From Sisyra terminalis (taxonomy: Eukaryota > Arthropoda > Insecta > Neuroptera > Sisyridae): a DNA stretch of 64,000 nt. The notes under the pieces were generated by a model. The model saw nothing but the letters and a program-made list of their open reading frames with translations. It did no database searches and was not told where the DNA came from. The DNA lies in contig OY292278.1 in the NCBI GenBank assembly GCA_958496175.1, positions 46,066,001 through 46,130,000 of the forward strand. The letters run 5' to 3'. Of the stretch, positions 12,656 through 24,549 are shown one piece after another (the stretch's first letter is position 1; every line of letters begins with the position of its first letter). Position numbers and translations under genes: made by a program.

Positions 12656-12710
12656 CTGAGGAAGGTTGCTTGGCAATCGAAATACGTATCTGGGCAATAC
12701 GTCACGAATA
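12656..12710 (+). other. Hammerhead-like core inside MITE-2
   Basis: The order is CTGAGGA (fits CUGANGA), one A, GGTTGC, loop TTG, GCAATC, GAAA. It is followed by TACGT, an 11-base loop and ATACGTC, which could supply a short stem III and a GTC cleavage triplet. Related copies at 26348, 33137 and 59197 have GATTGC in place of GGTTGC, so the stem is kept by either G-U or A-U pairing. Stem I pairing around the core is not convincing. Confidence 0.4.
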
Positions 12711-12804
12711 TTTTTGTTTGAACTTCTGTTCAAATTTATGTTTATGGTATGATTTTTATAGATTATTATATTAAATTATACTACATAAATTGGACCGCAA
12801 TATA

Positions 12805-13752
12805 TCTATCTATTATTATAAAGAGGAAAGATTTGATTGTTTGTTTGCTTTTAATAGGCTTCGAAACTACTTGACCGATTTGAAAAAAAATTTCACTGTT
12901 GGGAAGCTACACTATTTTCGGTGAACATAGGCTATATTAAATTTTCAAAAAAGTTAGGGATCTATACTAAAACTCCAATAATGTACCCCAAGGTCTGGAA
13001 AAATTACCAAAAAACATTCTTTTATCGCGTGCGCTGCGAAAACTATTGGTTATAGAACAAAATAATGTGGTACGATTTTGTTGAACATATCATTATCTAC
13101 AAAAAACAAAGCGACAGCATATGTCTAACTATTATAGTTATGTCACAATAAGTGTTTTTTCATTTTAAAAAATATATATAAATGCCACCGTTATAAAAGC
13201 TCTTTTATTTATACTTTGGGATTAATCCTTATCAAAATAAATGACTTTATATTTAAGTTTGCTTCAATACCATTATATAAGTTTTTGAGTTATTCAATTT
13301 GAACATTCCATTCGAAAGATATCATAAGTTTAAAAATGTAAGTTATTTGAAAAATGTCGCATGGTCACCGCATTTTACTTATAATTAAGATCAACTTTAT
13401 TGAACTTGGCGATATTTTTTATTTATGTATAGATGCTGATTGATTTATAGATTATTTGGTCTACGTTAGGTATACCTACCGTAGCTATACGTAATAGACA
13501 TACTCTTTTTAGATATTTATAAAAAAATTTTTTAATTAATTGATTATTACATAGAACAATTTTATTTTTTGCAACAGTTTATTAAATGTGTCTTTTTAAA
13601 GTTGGCAAAATAGTGTTTTCAGGTATGATTATGTTTTTTGTGAAAGAAATTGGAAAAATAAAAATGTTCATATACCACTCCAAATGGCAAATTTGAAAAG
13701 AAAACATGATCTACACCTACGTTACGCAGACGAAGTTGCGGGGATCAGCTAG
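12805..13752 (+). mobile_element. Non-autonomous Helitron, complete ends
   Basis: It starts TCTATCTATTATTATAAAG and ends GGGGATCAGCTAG. A hairpin CGCA/TGCG lies just before the end, and the element sits between host A (12804) and T (13753) with no target duplication. TC at the 5' end, CTRR at the 3' end, a subterminal hairpin and A^T insertion are the Helitron signature. At 948 bp it has no Rep/helicase coding sequence. Shorter relatives are at 30276 and 36340. Confidence 0.9.
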
Positions 13753-13775
13753 TTCTAGATATTGTATACACGATG

Positions 13776-15467
13776 CTAAAGAAGTTTTCACTTCAATCAT
13801 TGAATCAATCTCACTATCACATTTCAAATCATCTAATTAAGATCTTTGATTCCAATTGTGTCTAACTATACTCAAGTTAAAATTTCCTTTTTATCACTTA
13901 TAAACTTCCATAGCAATGAAACTCCCATATTGAATAATTTTACAATCGAAACGATTTCCGTCCATTTTCCACAAAACTATTCGTATAATAGCTGCATCAA
14001 GAATTTAAAACTGACCAGGACTATTGCATCCAAAGTCGTTAAGCTGAAATGAAACCCGATTACAAAACGAACATTACCACACCCGGCAATAGATTTTCCA
14101 GGTGCAATTTCGGTTTTCTATAGAGTGTATGTAACACATTACAGCGACCATTTGCAATGTGGAAAAATATTATTACATCTTTCACATACCGGGAAAAAGA
14201 TCCGGTACGGATTAGACGGAGAGAAGACGAATCGTGGCCATTTACATTCTCGGCTCAATTTAATAGACTCATTGCAAATAGCCTGCGACGAACATAATGT
14301 GATGGGCGAAAAGACGTTAGCGGGCGTTTTATATGCGGAATATTATGTTGGCTATTCTCTCATTTCATCCCCGTTATTACATCAGGTGTTATCCAATGTC
14401 CGCATGTTATAAAGACATTAAAACAAGATCCGAAAGAGCAACGAGAGATTGTGGTAAGTCTCTCATATTACATGTCCACAGCGAACAATGAGGAATTAGT
14501 GGCTAAGAGAGGCAAAAGATACATTGTATATGTTATTCGCCAAATGAATGTCGGTTGAAATATTCAGATTTGCACCTAACAAGCCGTTTATTTATTTAAT
14601 TACTAAACAACCATAAACTAATCCCTCGTAGCGTTTATTCATAAATTATAATTTGTGGTTATCCATGATTGTGGTATAAAATGTTTTGTTATCTAAATGA
14701 ATATTAATTTCACACCATTTAACTTAAAAGCTTTAACGATTAAATTTCTTATTCCAATTTCTAACGTTTTTAAAGTTTACAACCATCCCCCATCGCAGGG
14801 ATACACCTCAATTTTCATCTGATTTTCCTCACTCGTCCCACATAAATTGTCGTCTGTAATACGCTGGTTTATGGCTCCAAAACCGGAATCGAATTTTCGA
14901 TAGACGATTGTAAATAATACAGAACCCGAAGGTGTTATGTTCGATCGCTATTGGCGAGAAGCGCTGTTGTCGAACGGAAATTGACTACTGTCAGCTCATA
15001 ACGGCCACCTCTTCCGGAACACGGCAACGCAACCGATACATTTCCATTTTAAATTTCCACTATATACGAGAGCACCGGCACCATATGATAACGATGAAGA
15101 AAACAGAGCAGAATTCCTGATTTTCACGGCATAAATTCCACGGTGGTTTTTTTTCACCTAGATAGAGGTATACAACCCTTATTTATAAATATACAATTTT
15201 ACGATCCCCCAACGTCTTGCACAGCTCAAAATATGATCAAATTATATTCGTTAAAATATGGGAGAGTAAAAAGAATGGATGTGATGGTTTTTTTTTTTTG
15301 GAACATTGGTACACTGGTGTGGAGTTGCTGCTTTTTATTGCATCTTAAAAATGAGTGATTCCGGTAGAAACACTTCAAGCAGCTGTGCAGCATCCAACTA
15401 TTATTTATGAACGTTTTATTCTGTAGAAAAAAATCACAATTCCTCTTAATATCCGTGCAGGATATAC
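13776..15467. other. No recognisable feature; locally higher GC
   Basis: Low-copy DNA. The 95-codon frame at 14125-14412 (+) and others nearby lack domain motifs and splice context. Confidence 0.4.
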
Positions 15468-15745
15468 GATGTACATGCATCCTTGTTTTACTGTGTTATT
15501 TTTCGATGCACCGAAAATTTCTTTCGGGAGCTTTTGTCCGGAGAAGGGCTGGCAAGAAATAAAACAACACGGGGTGGAAAGTACTTTATGTAGGAATTCC
15601 GTCACAATATCTAATGCATTAAAATAAATAGGTGGGTTTAAGAATTTTTTGAAAACTTATATTTTCTCTGGGAAATGTAAGAACCCTAAATTACAACCGT
15701 TAAAGAGAAACCACATTTAAAGTTAGAAGTCCAACTTCAAACATA
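15468..15745 (+). repeat. Duplicated segment, left copy
   Basis: It shares CCGAAAATTTCTTTCGGGAG, GAAGGGCTGGCAAGAAATAA and GGGTGGAAAGTACTTTAT with 17610-17930 in the same order and orientation. The two copies bracket the palindromic elements at 15753-17468. Confidence 0.85.
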
Positions 15746-15752
15746 TATACTA

Positions 15753-16692
15753 GACTGGGCCAAAAAAATCGACTATTTTTTTTTTGAAAAGAATATCGAA
15801 AATATTGTTCAAGGTAACAAATAAAAATATCGGGAAGGTTTGAGTCCTTAATATTAATATTAAGAGGTCTATCATCATTAATTTCGATTTTTTATTTGTG
15901 CTTTAATTTTTGCGTCAATGCTGTCAAACTATGAAGGTAAAAAAAATCATCTGCACATTTATTTATAGAAAATTAAATTCCCTACAAAAAACGTCTCTTT
16001 GAAAATTTATGCCAGACATGCTGTTTCCGAATAATCAAGCTTTAAACATTGATATAATTTTTAGATTTATCTTCTTTATTTTGGAATTTTGTAACTAATG
16101 AACCAATAAATATATAGAGATTAACAATATAGATTCTTGAAGGGAATTTAATGCTCAACAAAAAAGGTTCTTTAACATTTTTACTTAAAATCACTTTTTC
16201 AATGAGTTATTCACAATTAAAGTTGAAGGAAAAATTATATTATTGTTTTTTTCGTTGCTGATCCAATTTTGAAAGAGTGATTTTATGTAAAAACGTTAAG
16301 ATACCATTGTTGTATGAAATTAAATTCCCTTTAAGAATCTATATTGTTCATTTCTATACATTTATTTGTTCGTTAGTTACAAAACTCCAAAATAAAGAAG
16401 ATAAATCTAAAAATTATATCAATCTTTAAAGCTTGATTATTCGGAAACGGCGTGTCTGACAAAAATTTTCCAAGAGACAATTTTTGTAGAGAATTGAATT
16501 TTCTATAAATATATGTGCAGACAAATTTTTTTACCTTGATAGTTTGACAGCATTGACGCAAAAATGAGAGCACAAATTAAAAATTGAAATTAAAGATGAG
16601 AGACCTTTTAATATTAATATTAAGGGCTCAAACCCTTTCGAATTTTTTTTTTGTCACATTGAACAATATTTTCGATATATTTTTCAAGAAAA
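15753..16692. mobile_element. MITE-1 copy, right end missing
   Basis: It starts GACTGGGCC after TA and shows both arms with a short centre (near 16250). The right arm stops in TTCGATATATTTTTCAAGAA, where the next palindrome begins, so the final ~35 bases are lost. Confidence 0.85.
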
Positions 16693-16693
16693 A

Positions 16694-17468
16694 TTTAAAT
16701 AACATGGGATTATTTGAATTATTACTTATAATTTTTTTCTCAGAATCAAATGGATGAAAAGATTTAAGATGAAATTATTCTGACGTAAAATTTAACGCTC
16801 TACAAAAAAGGTATCCTATACATTTTTGATTAAATCACTCCATTAAAAGTTATTCAACATTTAACTTAAATTAATTTGTTTAATTTGTATTTTGTAATTT
16901 ATTCAACATTTAATTTGTTGACTACAAGTTCTAAGAAATTTCTCATAGATGGTGTCGAGAGAAATGGTAAAAATTCGAATTTTAATTGAACTTTTGTCGA
17001 TAGTCTCATTAATTAGTATGAAATTCACTTCGTAGGTACAAAATATTGATTAAAGTTCGAAAATTAATCCTGAATAAATTGAATTTCACGACTATAGCGA
17101 ATTCTGATCTTATGTCACCTGTTTTAATTGACAAAAAATTTTATTTTGTTTAATTTTCAATTCAAGCCTTAAAATTAACACAAATAATCACTGGCACTCT
17201 AATGATAATAATTTTTATTTTCTCTTTCAATGATTTTATAGTTAAAAAAAATGAGCAAAAAGTTGAAAATATTGCAAGATTTATAATAGACACAAATTAA
17301 ATGTTGAATGACTTTTAATGGAGTGATTTCATCGAAAATTTCTAAGAGCGTTTTTTTGTAGAGCGTTAAATTTTACGTCAGAATAGTTTGACTTTAAATC
17401 TTTTGATCCATTTGTTTCTGAGAAAAAAAATTAAAAATAAAAAGTCAAATAATCCCATGTTATTTAAA
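16694..17468. mobile_element. Palindromic element abutting MITE-1
   Basis: The arms of about 180 bases (16694-16880 and 17290-17468) begin ATTTAAATAACATGGGATTA. They contain TTCTGACGTAAAATTTAACG and AAATCACTCCATTAAAAGT in inverted orientation. The end word TTTAAATAACATGGGA also occurs at 19699, 20427 and 49212, linking this unit to the next palindromic family. Non-coding. Confidence 0.8.
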
Positions 17469-17609
17469 TGGTAAAAGTAACATGATTCCGGCACGGTTTA
17501 ATCAAGAAATTAAGAACTTAATTGTATTGGATTTTTTTTGTATCCTAAACTAAAAATTCAGGGGGTGATTGCTGTAAAAAAATCAGTTTGGGAAATAACG
17601 GACACCCTA

Positions 17610-17930
17610 ATGTACATACACCCTTGTCTTACTGTGTTTTTTTTCGATTTTTCGATGCACCGAAAATTTCTTTCGGGAGCTTTTGACCAGGGAAGGGCTG
17701 GCAAGAAATAAAACAACACGGGGTGGAAAGTACTTTATATAGAAATTCCTTCAAAATATCTAGTACATTAGAATAAATAGGTGGATTTAAGAATTCTTTG
17801 AGAACTTTTTTATTTTCTCAGGGAAATGTAAGAAACCTAAACCCCAGTCGTTAAAGGGAAAATACAATGTAAGTTAGAACTCCGAAAATTTTCGAGAAGC
17901 CTAATCACAGACTCCAACTTTAAACAAATG
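17610..17930 (+). repeat. Duplicated segment, right copy
   Basis: Second copy of the 15468-15745 segment, about 85-90 per cent alike by eye, with an extra TTTTTCGAT near its start. Confidence 0.85.
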
Positions 17931-19593
17931 TAGATTAAATTACATTATAGTCCCTTTTTTACATTATTTTTTTACATTATGATCACATTATTAGATGCAC
18001 ATATTCTACTAAATTTAATTTAATATTGTTTACTTACTACATGGTAAAAACTTGTATTGGTTTTAAAGAAATATAAAATATTTGAACGACAAAATTGAAA
18101 AGCAAATTGGGAAACAATGACACGAATGAAATAGACTAGCAATTGAATGGAGTTTGGGCTCTAATTAATTAATATCTAATTAAAACTTGCCAGTCAATGA
18201 CGCTATGCTAAATTAAAAGAGAAGAACTTCTACACAAACTTAATGGCAACGTGGGGGCAAAGACAGGTGGGTGTAGTGTCGAGCTTTCTATAACCCATAC
18301 ATATACACATCGAAAATGAACTGTACCATATACATAGAGAAAAGAAGCGACGTGAAATTATCATTCATTATAACACACTCAAAGATTTCTTGGTCTTCTC
18401 TTATTTCGCATTTAATGCGAAATCTCGTTAATTAGTTTTCAAATTAATATAAATAGTTGCTACGACGGAACGTCGCATTTCTCTAACGAGAGTTCACAAA
18501 TGATATATTAACTCGATTTGGGAATTATCATTACAGATAAAGCCAAAAGAAAAGCAGATATATATATGAGAAATAAAATGTTGCAGTTTAATTAGACCTC
18601 CGTTTGCATTTGAGCTATTTGAAATCAGATCTCTTTGATGCAATTTTCAATTAATCTATTCGTCCTTTTGCAGTTGAGTGGCTACTTAACGATAGGATTA
18701 TAATAAAACCGGAGTTTTTTTTTGGGGGGGTTCACATGCACATCGTACGTAATACACTGCAGTCTTGGCGAATACAGCACGTATCCTTTAGCCCACCACA
18801 AACCACTATCCGTAACGCCGCCAGCCACTAAAGCTTATTTATTCCTTCCGACCTCTCGCGACCGGGGGCGGTTTGCTCTGGTAAATAGTCGCACGTAAGA
18901 GGAAACCACCCCTATCTTTCACACACGTGTGCAGAGACATTTGATTCCGGACATAGCATCGAAAAATGAAAAAAAGCTCAATTTTTTTGTCGAGTACAAT
19001 CGCCACCAAAGATGGTGGTTTGTACTTGCTTTGTGTTTTGCTCACTTGATTGCTAACGATTCGAAAGTGTAAAATGATCATCTGCACTTGTACGATGTGC
19101 ATGCAAATGCGAATTTCCTTATTTTCCAAACATCAAAAGCGATTCGTTCAAAACGAAAGCTTTATATTATTTCTTCGTTTCGTATGAGATTCGTCTATTT
19201 GATACCTGTAATTTTTTCTTTGTAACAAAATATTGAAATTTGAAGGAGCAATATCGTGAAATGAAAATATTATGTGAGTTATCCAATCTTCAAAGTTTGT
19301 AAGTCTATAATTCAAGATTTCAACAGTTTCTGTTACCAATGTATTATACTAAAGGCCTCCAAATAAAAGAAGAAATTAGCAATTTATACATAGATACTGT
19401 ACGCAGGGATTACAATCCTGCACTGTTTCCAAACCCGCAGGAATTTCGCTAGGTTGATCTCGTAACAGCGGGATCCTGCGGGATCCCGCAGAGCCTAAAT
19501 TTAAACTGGATTTCACTAGATCGCGGGATTCCACTTTACTGGATTGCAATCCCTTATTGTACGTAAACACATGATGAATGATGAATTTTTTTT
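17931..19593. other. No recognisable feature
   Basis: Low-copy DNA with a T-run followed by a G7 run at 18717-18731. Minus-strand frames at 18839-19129 and 19148-19339 have no family motif. Confidence 0.4.
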
Positions 19594-20505
19594 TCAAAAT
19601 TATATGGAAAATATTGTTGGGAATGACAAAAAAAAATCCTGTGAAAGTTTAAACTCTTAATATTAAGAGGTGCCGCATCGCAAATTTTCGATTTTCTATT
19701 TAAATAACATGGGAACAATATTCTCTTGCACTTTGGAATTTTATAGCTCACGTTGGTGACAATATTTCGGAATGACCAAGGTATATTCTTGTAGAAAATT
19801 GAAAGATCTACAAAAAAAGTCTCTTACAAGTGTTTGATATATTTATTCCTTCAAAAGTTATTCGAGGCCAAAGTTGAACTAAAGAGAAATTTTAATATTT
19901 TTTCAATTTTTTGACGCAACCATCAATTTTATGAAAAAATTTTATAGGACATTTTTGTAGAGCACTTTTTTTTTCTATAACTTATCTTTATAAAAGTTTT
20001 TGATATTTTTCACAGGTTCTAAGTTATTTGCATTAAACTCAAAATATTCGTAGTTTTATTGTTTTAAATTAATAATATTCCCTGAATTATTATATTTTTA
20101 ACATAAAAACATTTTTTTTATTACTTAGGACCAGTGAAAAATATCAAAAACTTTTATAGAGATAAGTTATAGAACAAAAAGTGCTCTACAAAAAATGTCC
20201 TATAAAATTTTCTCATAAAATTGATGGTTGCATCAAAAAATTGAAAAAATATTTAAATTTCTCTTTAGTTCAACTTTAACTTTTGAAGGAATAAATATAT
20301 CAAAAACTTGTTTGGAACCTTTTTTGTAGATCGTTCAATTTTCTACAAGAATATACCTTGATCATTCCGAAATATTGTCACCAACTTGGGCTATAAAATT
20401 CTAAAGTGCAAGAGAATATTGTTGCCATGTTATTTAAATGGAAAATCGAAATTTGCGATGCGGCACCTCTTAATATTAATATTAAGAGCTTTGTTCATAT
20501 TCGGC
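19594..20505. mobile_element. Palindromic element, family 3
   Basis: Arms of about 400 bases are inverted around a centre near 20060. Landmarks are GTGCCGCATCGCAAATTTTC, TTTAAATAACATGGGAACAA, ATTCCGAAATATTGTCACCA (right arm), CATCAATTTTATGAAAAAAT and TTTTGATATTTTTCACAGGT. A partial copy lies at 48898-49350. The outer word TTAATATTAAGAGGT is shared with MITE-1, so the two families are related. Non-coding. Confidence 0.85.
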
Positions 20506-20509
20506 ATAA

Positions 20510-21060
20510 TTATACTTCTAGTAAGTATGAATGTGTACACTAACAATTTTTTTCGAATAATGATTATTTGTCAAGTTATGAGCTTCTAAAAAATTGTTAT
20601 TGAAATTCGTATTTTTTAATTTTTTTTTTCGAATTAAACAAATTTTTTTAAAAATATTAATTATGGCGATTTAAATAGAACATATCTATCTCCTGAACTA
20701 TTGCAGACCCCATTATGAAACTTCTGGTGTATTATAAATGTACTTTAGGCTATATTTTGAAATAAAAAAAATCAAAAAACCAAATGGTTGAAGTTACTAA
20801 AATTCTAATTTGAAAAGTTTACTTTCGGTTTTGTATATTAAAAAAAATAAAAATATCAAGTTTTATTTTGTATTTAGAAAGAACAGTATATGTTCTATTT
20901 AAATCGCCATATTTAATATTTTAAAAAAAAATATTTTCTTCGAAAGAAAATTTTCAAAAAATATTAATTTCAATAACGACAATAGAAGCTTAGAAGCTTA
21001 TAATTTGACAAATAATAATCAATCAAAAAAAATGTTTTGTGTACACATTCATAACGTATT
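20510..21060. mobile_element. Palindromic element, family 4
   Basis: TATGAATGTGTACACTAACA (20526) and TGTGTACACATTCATAACG (21037) are the two ends. Inward, ATTATTTGTCAAGTTATGAG, TGAAATTCGTATTTTTTAAT and TATGGCGATTTAAATAGAAC recur inverted. A fragment of one arm is at 23830-23925. Confidence 0.75.
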
Positions 21061-22794
21061 ACGAAAAGTATTAAATTTTTATGACATTTAGTATTATAGG
21101 ACATCAATTTTAGTGTTTGTATTTGATTAGTCATTTATACCTTCTTAGTTAACAATTAGAAGTATATATGCAATTCTATATGGCTGATATTGTTGAGCAC
21201 ATACTAACGATCGAAAAAAAATAACAACTATTTGTAATGATCATTATTGTATATTTATCGTTGATTTCCATAAATTCGAAAAAAATGGCTCCAAAGGAAT
21301 TATTTGATTTCAATAACAATGCTAACCTTATATCCCGTCATCAAAAAATTGACGAACAAACGAATGAGCAAAAAAAAAATTTGGAAAAATCAAAAGTCGA
21401 GGGGTTAACTTTAGGGAGCTGAGACTGTCGACAATTTCTCTATTTTGTTATGGGAGAAATCCATAAGGGAATAACTATTTTTAAGGATGTTAAGGTTAAA
21501 TATTTTGCCAGGTTTATAAGATTCGAAAAATACGAGTGAAATTCTCTTTAGTTCACTCATTTTTTCAAATCGAGTCAAATGCATTTCTATATAGTAAACG
21601 AAGTTATTAGGTCGGTCATTTGTGTTAAAACATATTTTATTTTTTGTCTGATGAAGCGAAGCTTTTTCTCAACGACCGGAAAATGGACGTTGCATCAGAC
21701 GATGTCTAGTTAAATGCGCAATTTTCCTCCCATCCCAGCCACGTATTGTGCCGAAGGCTTTTCACGGAGCAATATTTTTTTATTAATGCTCAACATTGAC
21801 TTGATTGAAACATTACAGTTGAGGATTGAATAAAAATTTAGATTGCTACATTATTTGCAAAGCATTTCTTGTTGCAATTGCAAAATGTTGAATTTTTTGT
21901 TTTTCTTTTTATTACGTGTACAATATATCACGGAGATCGTGCATATATCACCCTTAGGGCGTTAGCACCTTCTTTATCCGGGAATATTCCGTGGAAACAC
22001 CTGTGAATGTTATGCTCGGGGAATGATCATTGCGAGGATAGTAAATGCTACATTTCATTTCCAAGAAGATGAAACTTCACATCTATTTACCTCAGACACG
22101 ATGTAATAATATCTCTTTGAATTGAGTAGCTCATTTCTCATCATTTAAACGTACTGTTTTCGTCAACAACATTTCACATTTATCTTGTTGTTTTGTAAAA
22201 CCCTACACTTCTTTACGTTTAACTTTACAGGGGGTAAAAACTTAGTGTACGGGGAAAAAAAGGAAGAGCTTTTCACCCTTTATACGTTCCGTGCTCCATT
22301 TACAAAATTGTAAATGCTTTTTTGCCATTTTGTTCAAAAATCAAGAGGCTATGAAAAGCTCAAGTTGTTTCTATAGTGCAATTAAAGCAATTGCATTATA
22401 ACTATTTTAAGTTTTATTATACTTTCCTCTTCTTATTTCTTCTGAAGAGTATTTACATTTTCTACTTTAATTTTCGCTTTTGAAAGTTTAAATTTAACAA
22501 ACAAAATCGGTGATGTACGTAGAAACTGACATTCCTCAGTTATATATTATGAAAACAAATAGATGATTTCCTATTCAACTACTCAATTTGTCTTATTCTA
22601 TATCTTTGGATTTTACTTATTTATCTTGAGTCTACTCAACTTCTATGTTTTCCTTCGAAATTAGGAAATCATATATTATTAATTTTTGCTATAGTATCGG
22701 TGGGAATTCTTTGAAGTGGATGTTTTTGATGAAAATATTTATAGAAGTTTTCAGGTAATTCAGTTTTAACCGTGGAAAGATGTATTGTAAAGAC
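21061..22794. other. No recognisable feature
   Basis: Low-copy AT-rich DNA; no exon, RNA gene or shared repeat seen. Confidence 0.4.
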
Positions 22795-22796
22795 TA

Positions 22797-23372
22797 GACT
22801 GGGCCAAAATAATCGACTTTTTTTTTTTTTTGAAAAGTAGCCCTTAATATTTATATTAAGAGATTTATCATCCTTAATTTCGATTTTTTATTTGTGCTTT
22901 AATTTTTGCGTCAATGCTGCCAAACTATCAAGGTAAAAAAAATCATCTGCACATATATTTATAAAAAATTAAATTCCCTCCAAAAAACGTCTCTGAAAAT
23001 TTTTGCCAGGCAAGCCGTTTCCAAATAATCAAGCTTTAAACATTGATATAATTTTTAGATTTATCATTACTTTGGAATTTTGTAACTAACGAACAAATAA
23101 ATATATAGAAATCAACAATATAGATTCTTGAAGGGAATTTAATGCTCTACAAAAAAGGTCTCTTAACGTTTTTACATAAAACCACTCTTTCAAAAGTTAT
23201 TCACAATTAAAGCTGAAGAAAAAATTAAACTTTTTTTTTTCGTTGTTGAACCAATTCTGAAGGAGTGATTATATGTAAAAACGTTAAGAGACCTTTTTTG
23301 TAGAGCATTAAATTCCCTTCAAGAATCTATATTGTTGATTTCTATATATTTAATTGTTCGTTAGTTACAAAA
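22797..23372. mobile_element. MITE-1 copy cut by a LINE fragment
   Basis: It starts GACTGGGCC after TA and runs through the first arm, a short centre (near 23235) and part of the second arm. It stops at GTTAGTTACAAAAT, where the jockey-like sequence begins. Confidence 0.85.
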
Positions 23373-23664
23373 TATGGAATACAGCTGTGGGGTACTACAT
23401 CCAACTCCAACATTGAAATTCTACAAAGATTTCAGTCAAAGACCCTACGATAAATAATCGGTGCTCCATGGTATGTAAACAATAAAAAAATGTATGAAGA
23501 TACAAAAATGGCATCTGTAAAGGAGGAAATTCAAAAGTTTAGTAAAAAATTCCTGACAAAACTGGACAATCATTCCAGCCATATACTTATTCGACAACAA
23601 TGAGATGATAAGAAGATTACAAAAATGGAATGTAATAGATTTGCCTGATAGATTTTGTAACTAA
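23373..23664 (+). pseudogene. Jockey-type LINE, end of ORF2 (5'-truncated)
   Basis: The frame from 23373 reads YGIQLWGTTSNSNIEILQRF, then QSKTL, GAPWYVNN, and VKEEIQKFSKKFLTKLDNH. This is the C-terminal segment found in jockey-clade reverse transcriptases, after the catalytic domain. It has an internal stop (TAA at about 23439) and a frameshift near 23603, after which the end MIRRLQKWNVIDLPDRF can be read to a TAA at 23662-23664. The catalytic domain is absent because the copy is 5'-truncated. The following ~165 bases rich in ATT/TTA look like its 3' untranslated tail. Confidence 0.85.
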
Positions 23665-23829
23665 ACAAATATTCCTATTAACTATCTGTTGCCAAATTAT
23701 TTCTTATTACATAGCTTTATTTTTATATATTACTTATTAATGTTTTACATTATTATTAGCATTGATATTGTTACCATAGACTATTATTATTATTCTTATT
23801 GCTACTGTTGATTGGTTTTATGATTGTTA

Positions 23830-23925
23830 GTTAGAAAAATTGTCGTTATTGAAATTCGTAGTTTTTGAAAAAAAAAATTCGAATTAAACATATTTTTTTA
23901 AAATCATTAAATATGGCGATTACAA
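23830..23925 (+). repeat. Fragment of palindromic family 4
   Basis: It shares TTATTGAAATTCGTA, TTCGAATTAAACA and AAATATGGCGATT with 20600-20670. Confidence 0.7.
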
Positions 23926-24397
23926 TTACAATGGGTTAGGAAACAATGTCCTACACGAATAAGTACTCATTAGGTAATCTATCGGCTAAAGATATGAATA
24001 ACTATAGTTGGTGGATTTTTTTTTTTTATTGAATCCAACAAAAAGAATAGAATAAACATGGAAAAGCAGCCTAAACTTGTTTTCAGTTAATTTTTTTCAC
24101 ATTTTTTTTATAAAAGAATCGCCAATGTTTCCACCAAGCCTCGAAATATTTTCAGAATCCCAGCTATAAACCAATTTATAACCCTCTTAAGTATCTTTTT
24201 TTTTTCAATCATTACTTATAAGGCGTTATTGTGATCTTTGACCATATATCTCACATTATATCTTACTATTTTTGCCTGTTAAAAAAATTATTCTCAATTT
24301 GGTGTTGATTTAATTAGGACAAAATATTTCACAATAGAGACCACCAAAAATAGTGAAAAGCTTTTTTCAATTATCAATAAATTCAACAAACACTTAC
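23926..24397 (-). other. Probable mib1 intron downstream of the exon
   Basis: Starts with the GTAAGTG donor (24391-24397 on the minus strand); otherwise featureless AT-rich sequence. Confidence 0.5.
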
Positions 24398-24549
24398 CAT
24401 AGATTTCCACGTAGAGCAGCATGATGGATCGCATTGAAGCCACTATTGTTGGTCAGCGTTATATCGGCGGCATGGTCCAGCAATAAATTCAGCATATCAT
24501 CTCGTTTACGCGAAATGGCATCATGCAACGGCGTGTCACCATCAGAATC
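24398..24549 (-). CDS. mib1: mind bomb 1 (E3 ubiquitin ligase), one internal exon, ankyrin repeats
   Basis: A 152-base exon on the minus strand. It is preceded by a pyrimidine-rich tract ending TGCTCCTTGCAG and followed by donor GTAAGTG. It encodes 50 residues plus two bases. They run from [13 protein letters not shown] through [18 protein letters not shown] to [17 protein letters not shown], so one ankyrin repeat and most of a second (TPLH and AIHHAA cores). The match to the MIB1 ankyrin block is close, including the AIS-KKRDD and [16 protein letters not shown] positions that separate MIB1 from MIB2. Mind bomb ubiquitinates Delta/Serrate-type ligands so they can be endocytosed, which allows Notch signalling; the ankyrin block lies between the ligand-binding MZM/REP region and the RING fingers. 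The frame starts at the acceptor (phase 0) and leaves phase 2. The last codons, L plus TG, differ from the usual PS. No neighbouring mib1 exon was found. Confidence 0.93.

Larger units (their letters stand above)
12575..13775. mobile_element. MITE-2 copy split by a Helitron
   Basis: The left part (12575-12804) carries the MITE-2 landmarks GAATCATCACAAAGCAGTTA, TTGCTTGGCAATCGAAATAC and ACATAAATTGGACCGC. The right part (13753-13775) is TTCTAGATATTGTATACAC. Joined without the insert, they read AATATATTCTAGATATTG, matching the uninterrupted copies at 33280 and 59330 except for single bases. The split point lies between A and T. Confidence 0.85.
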
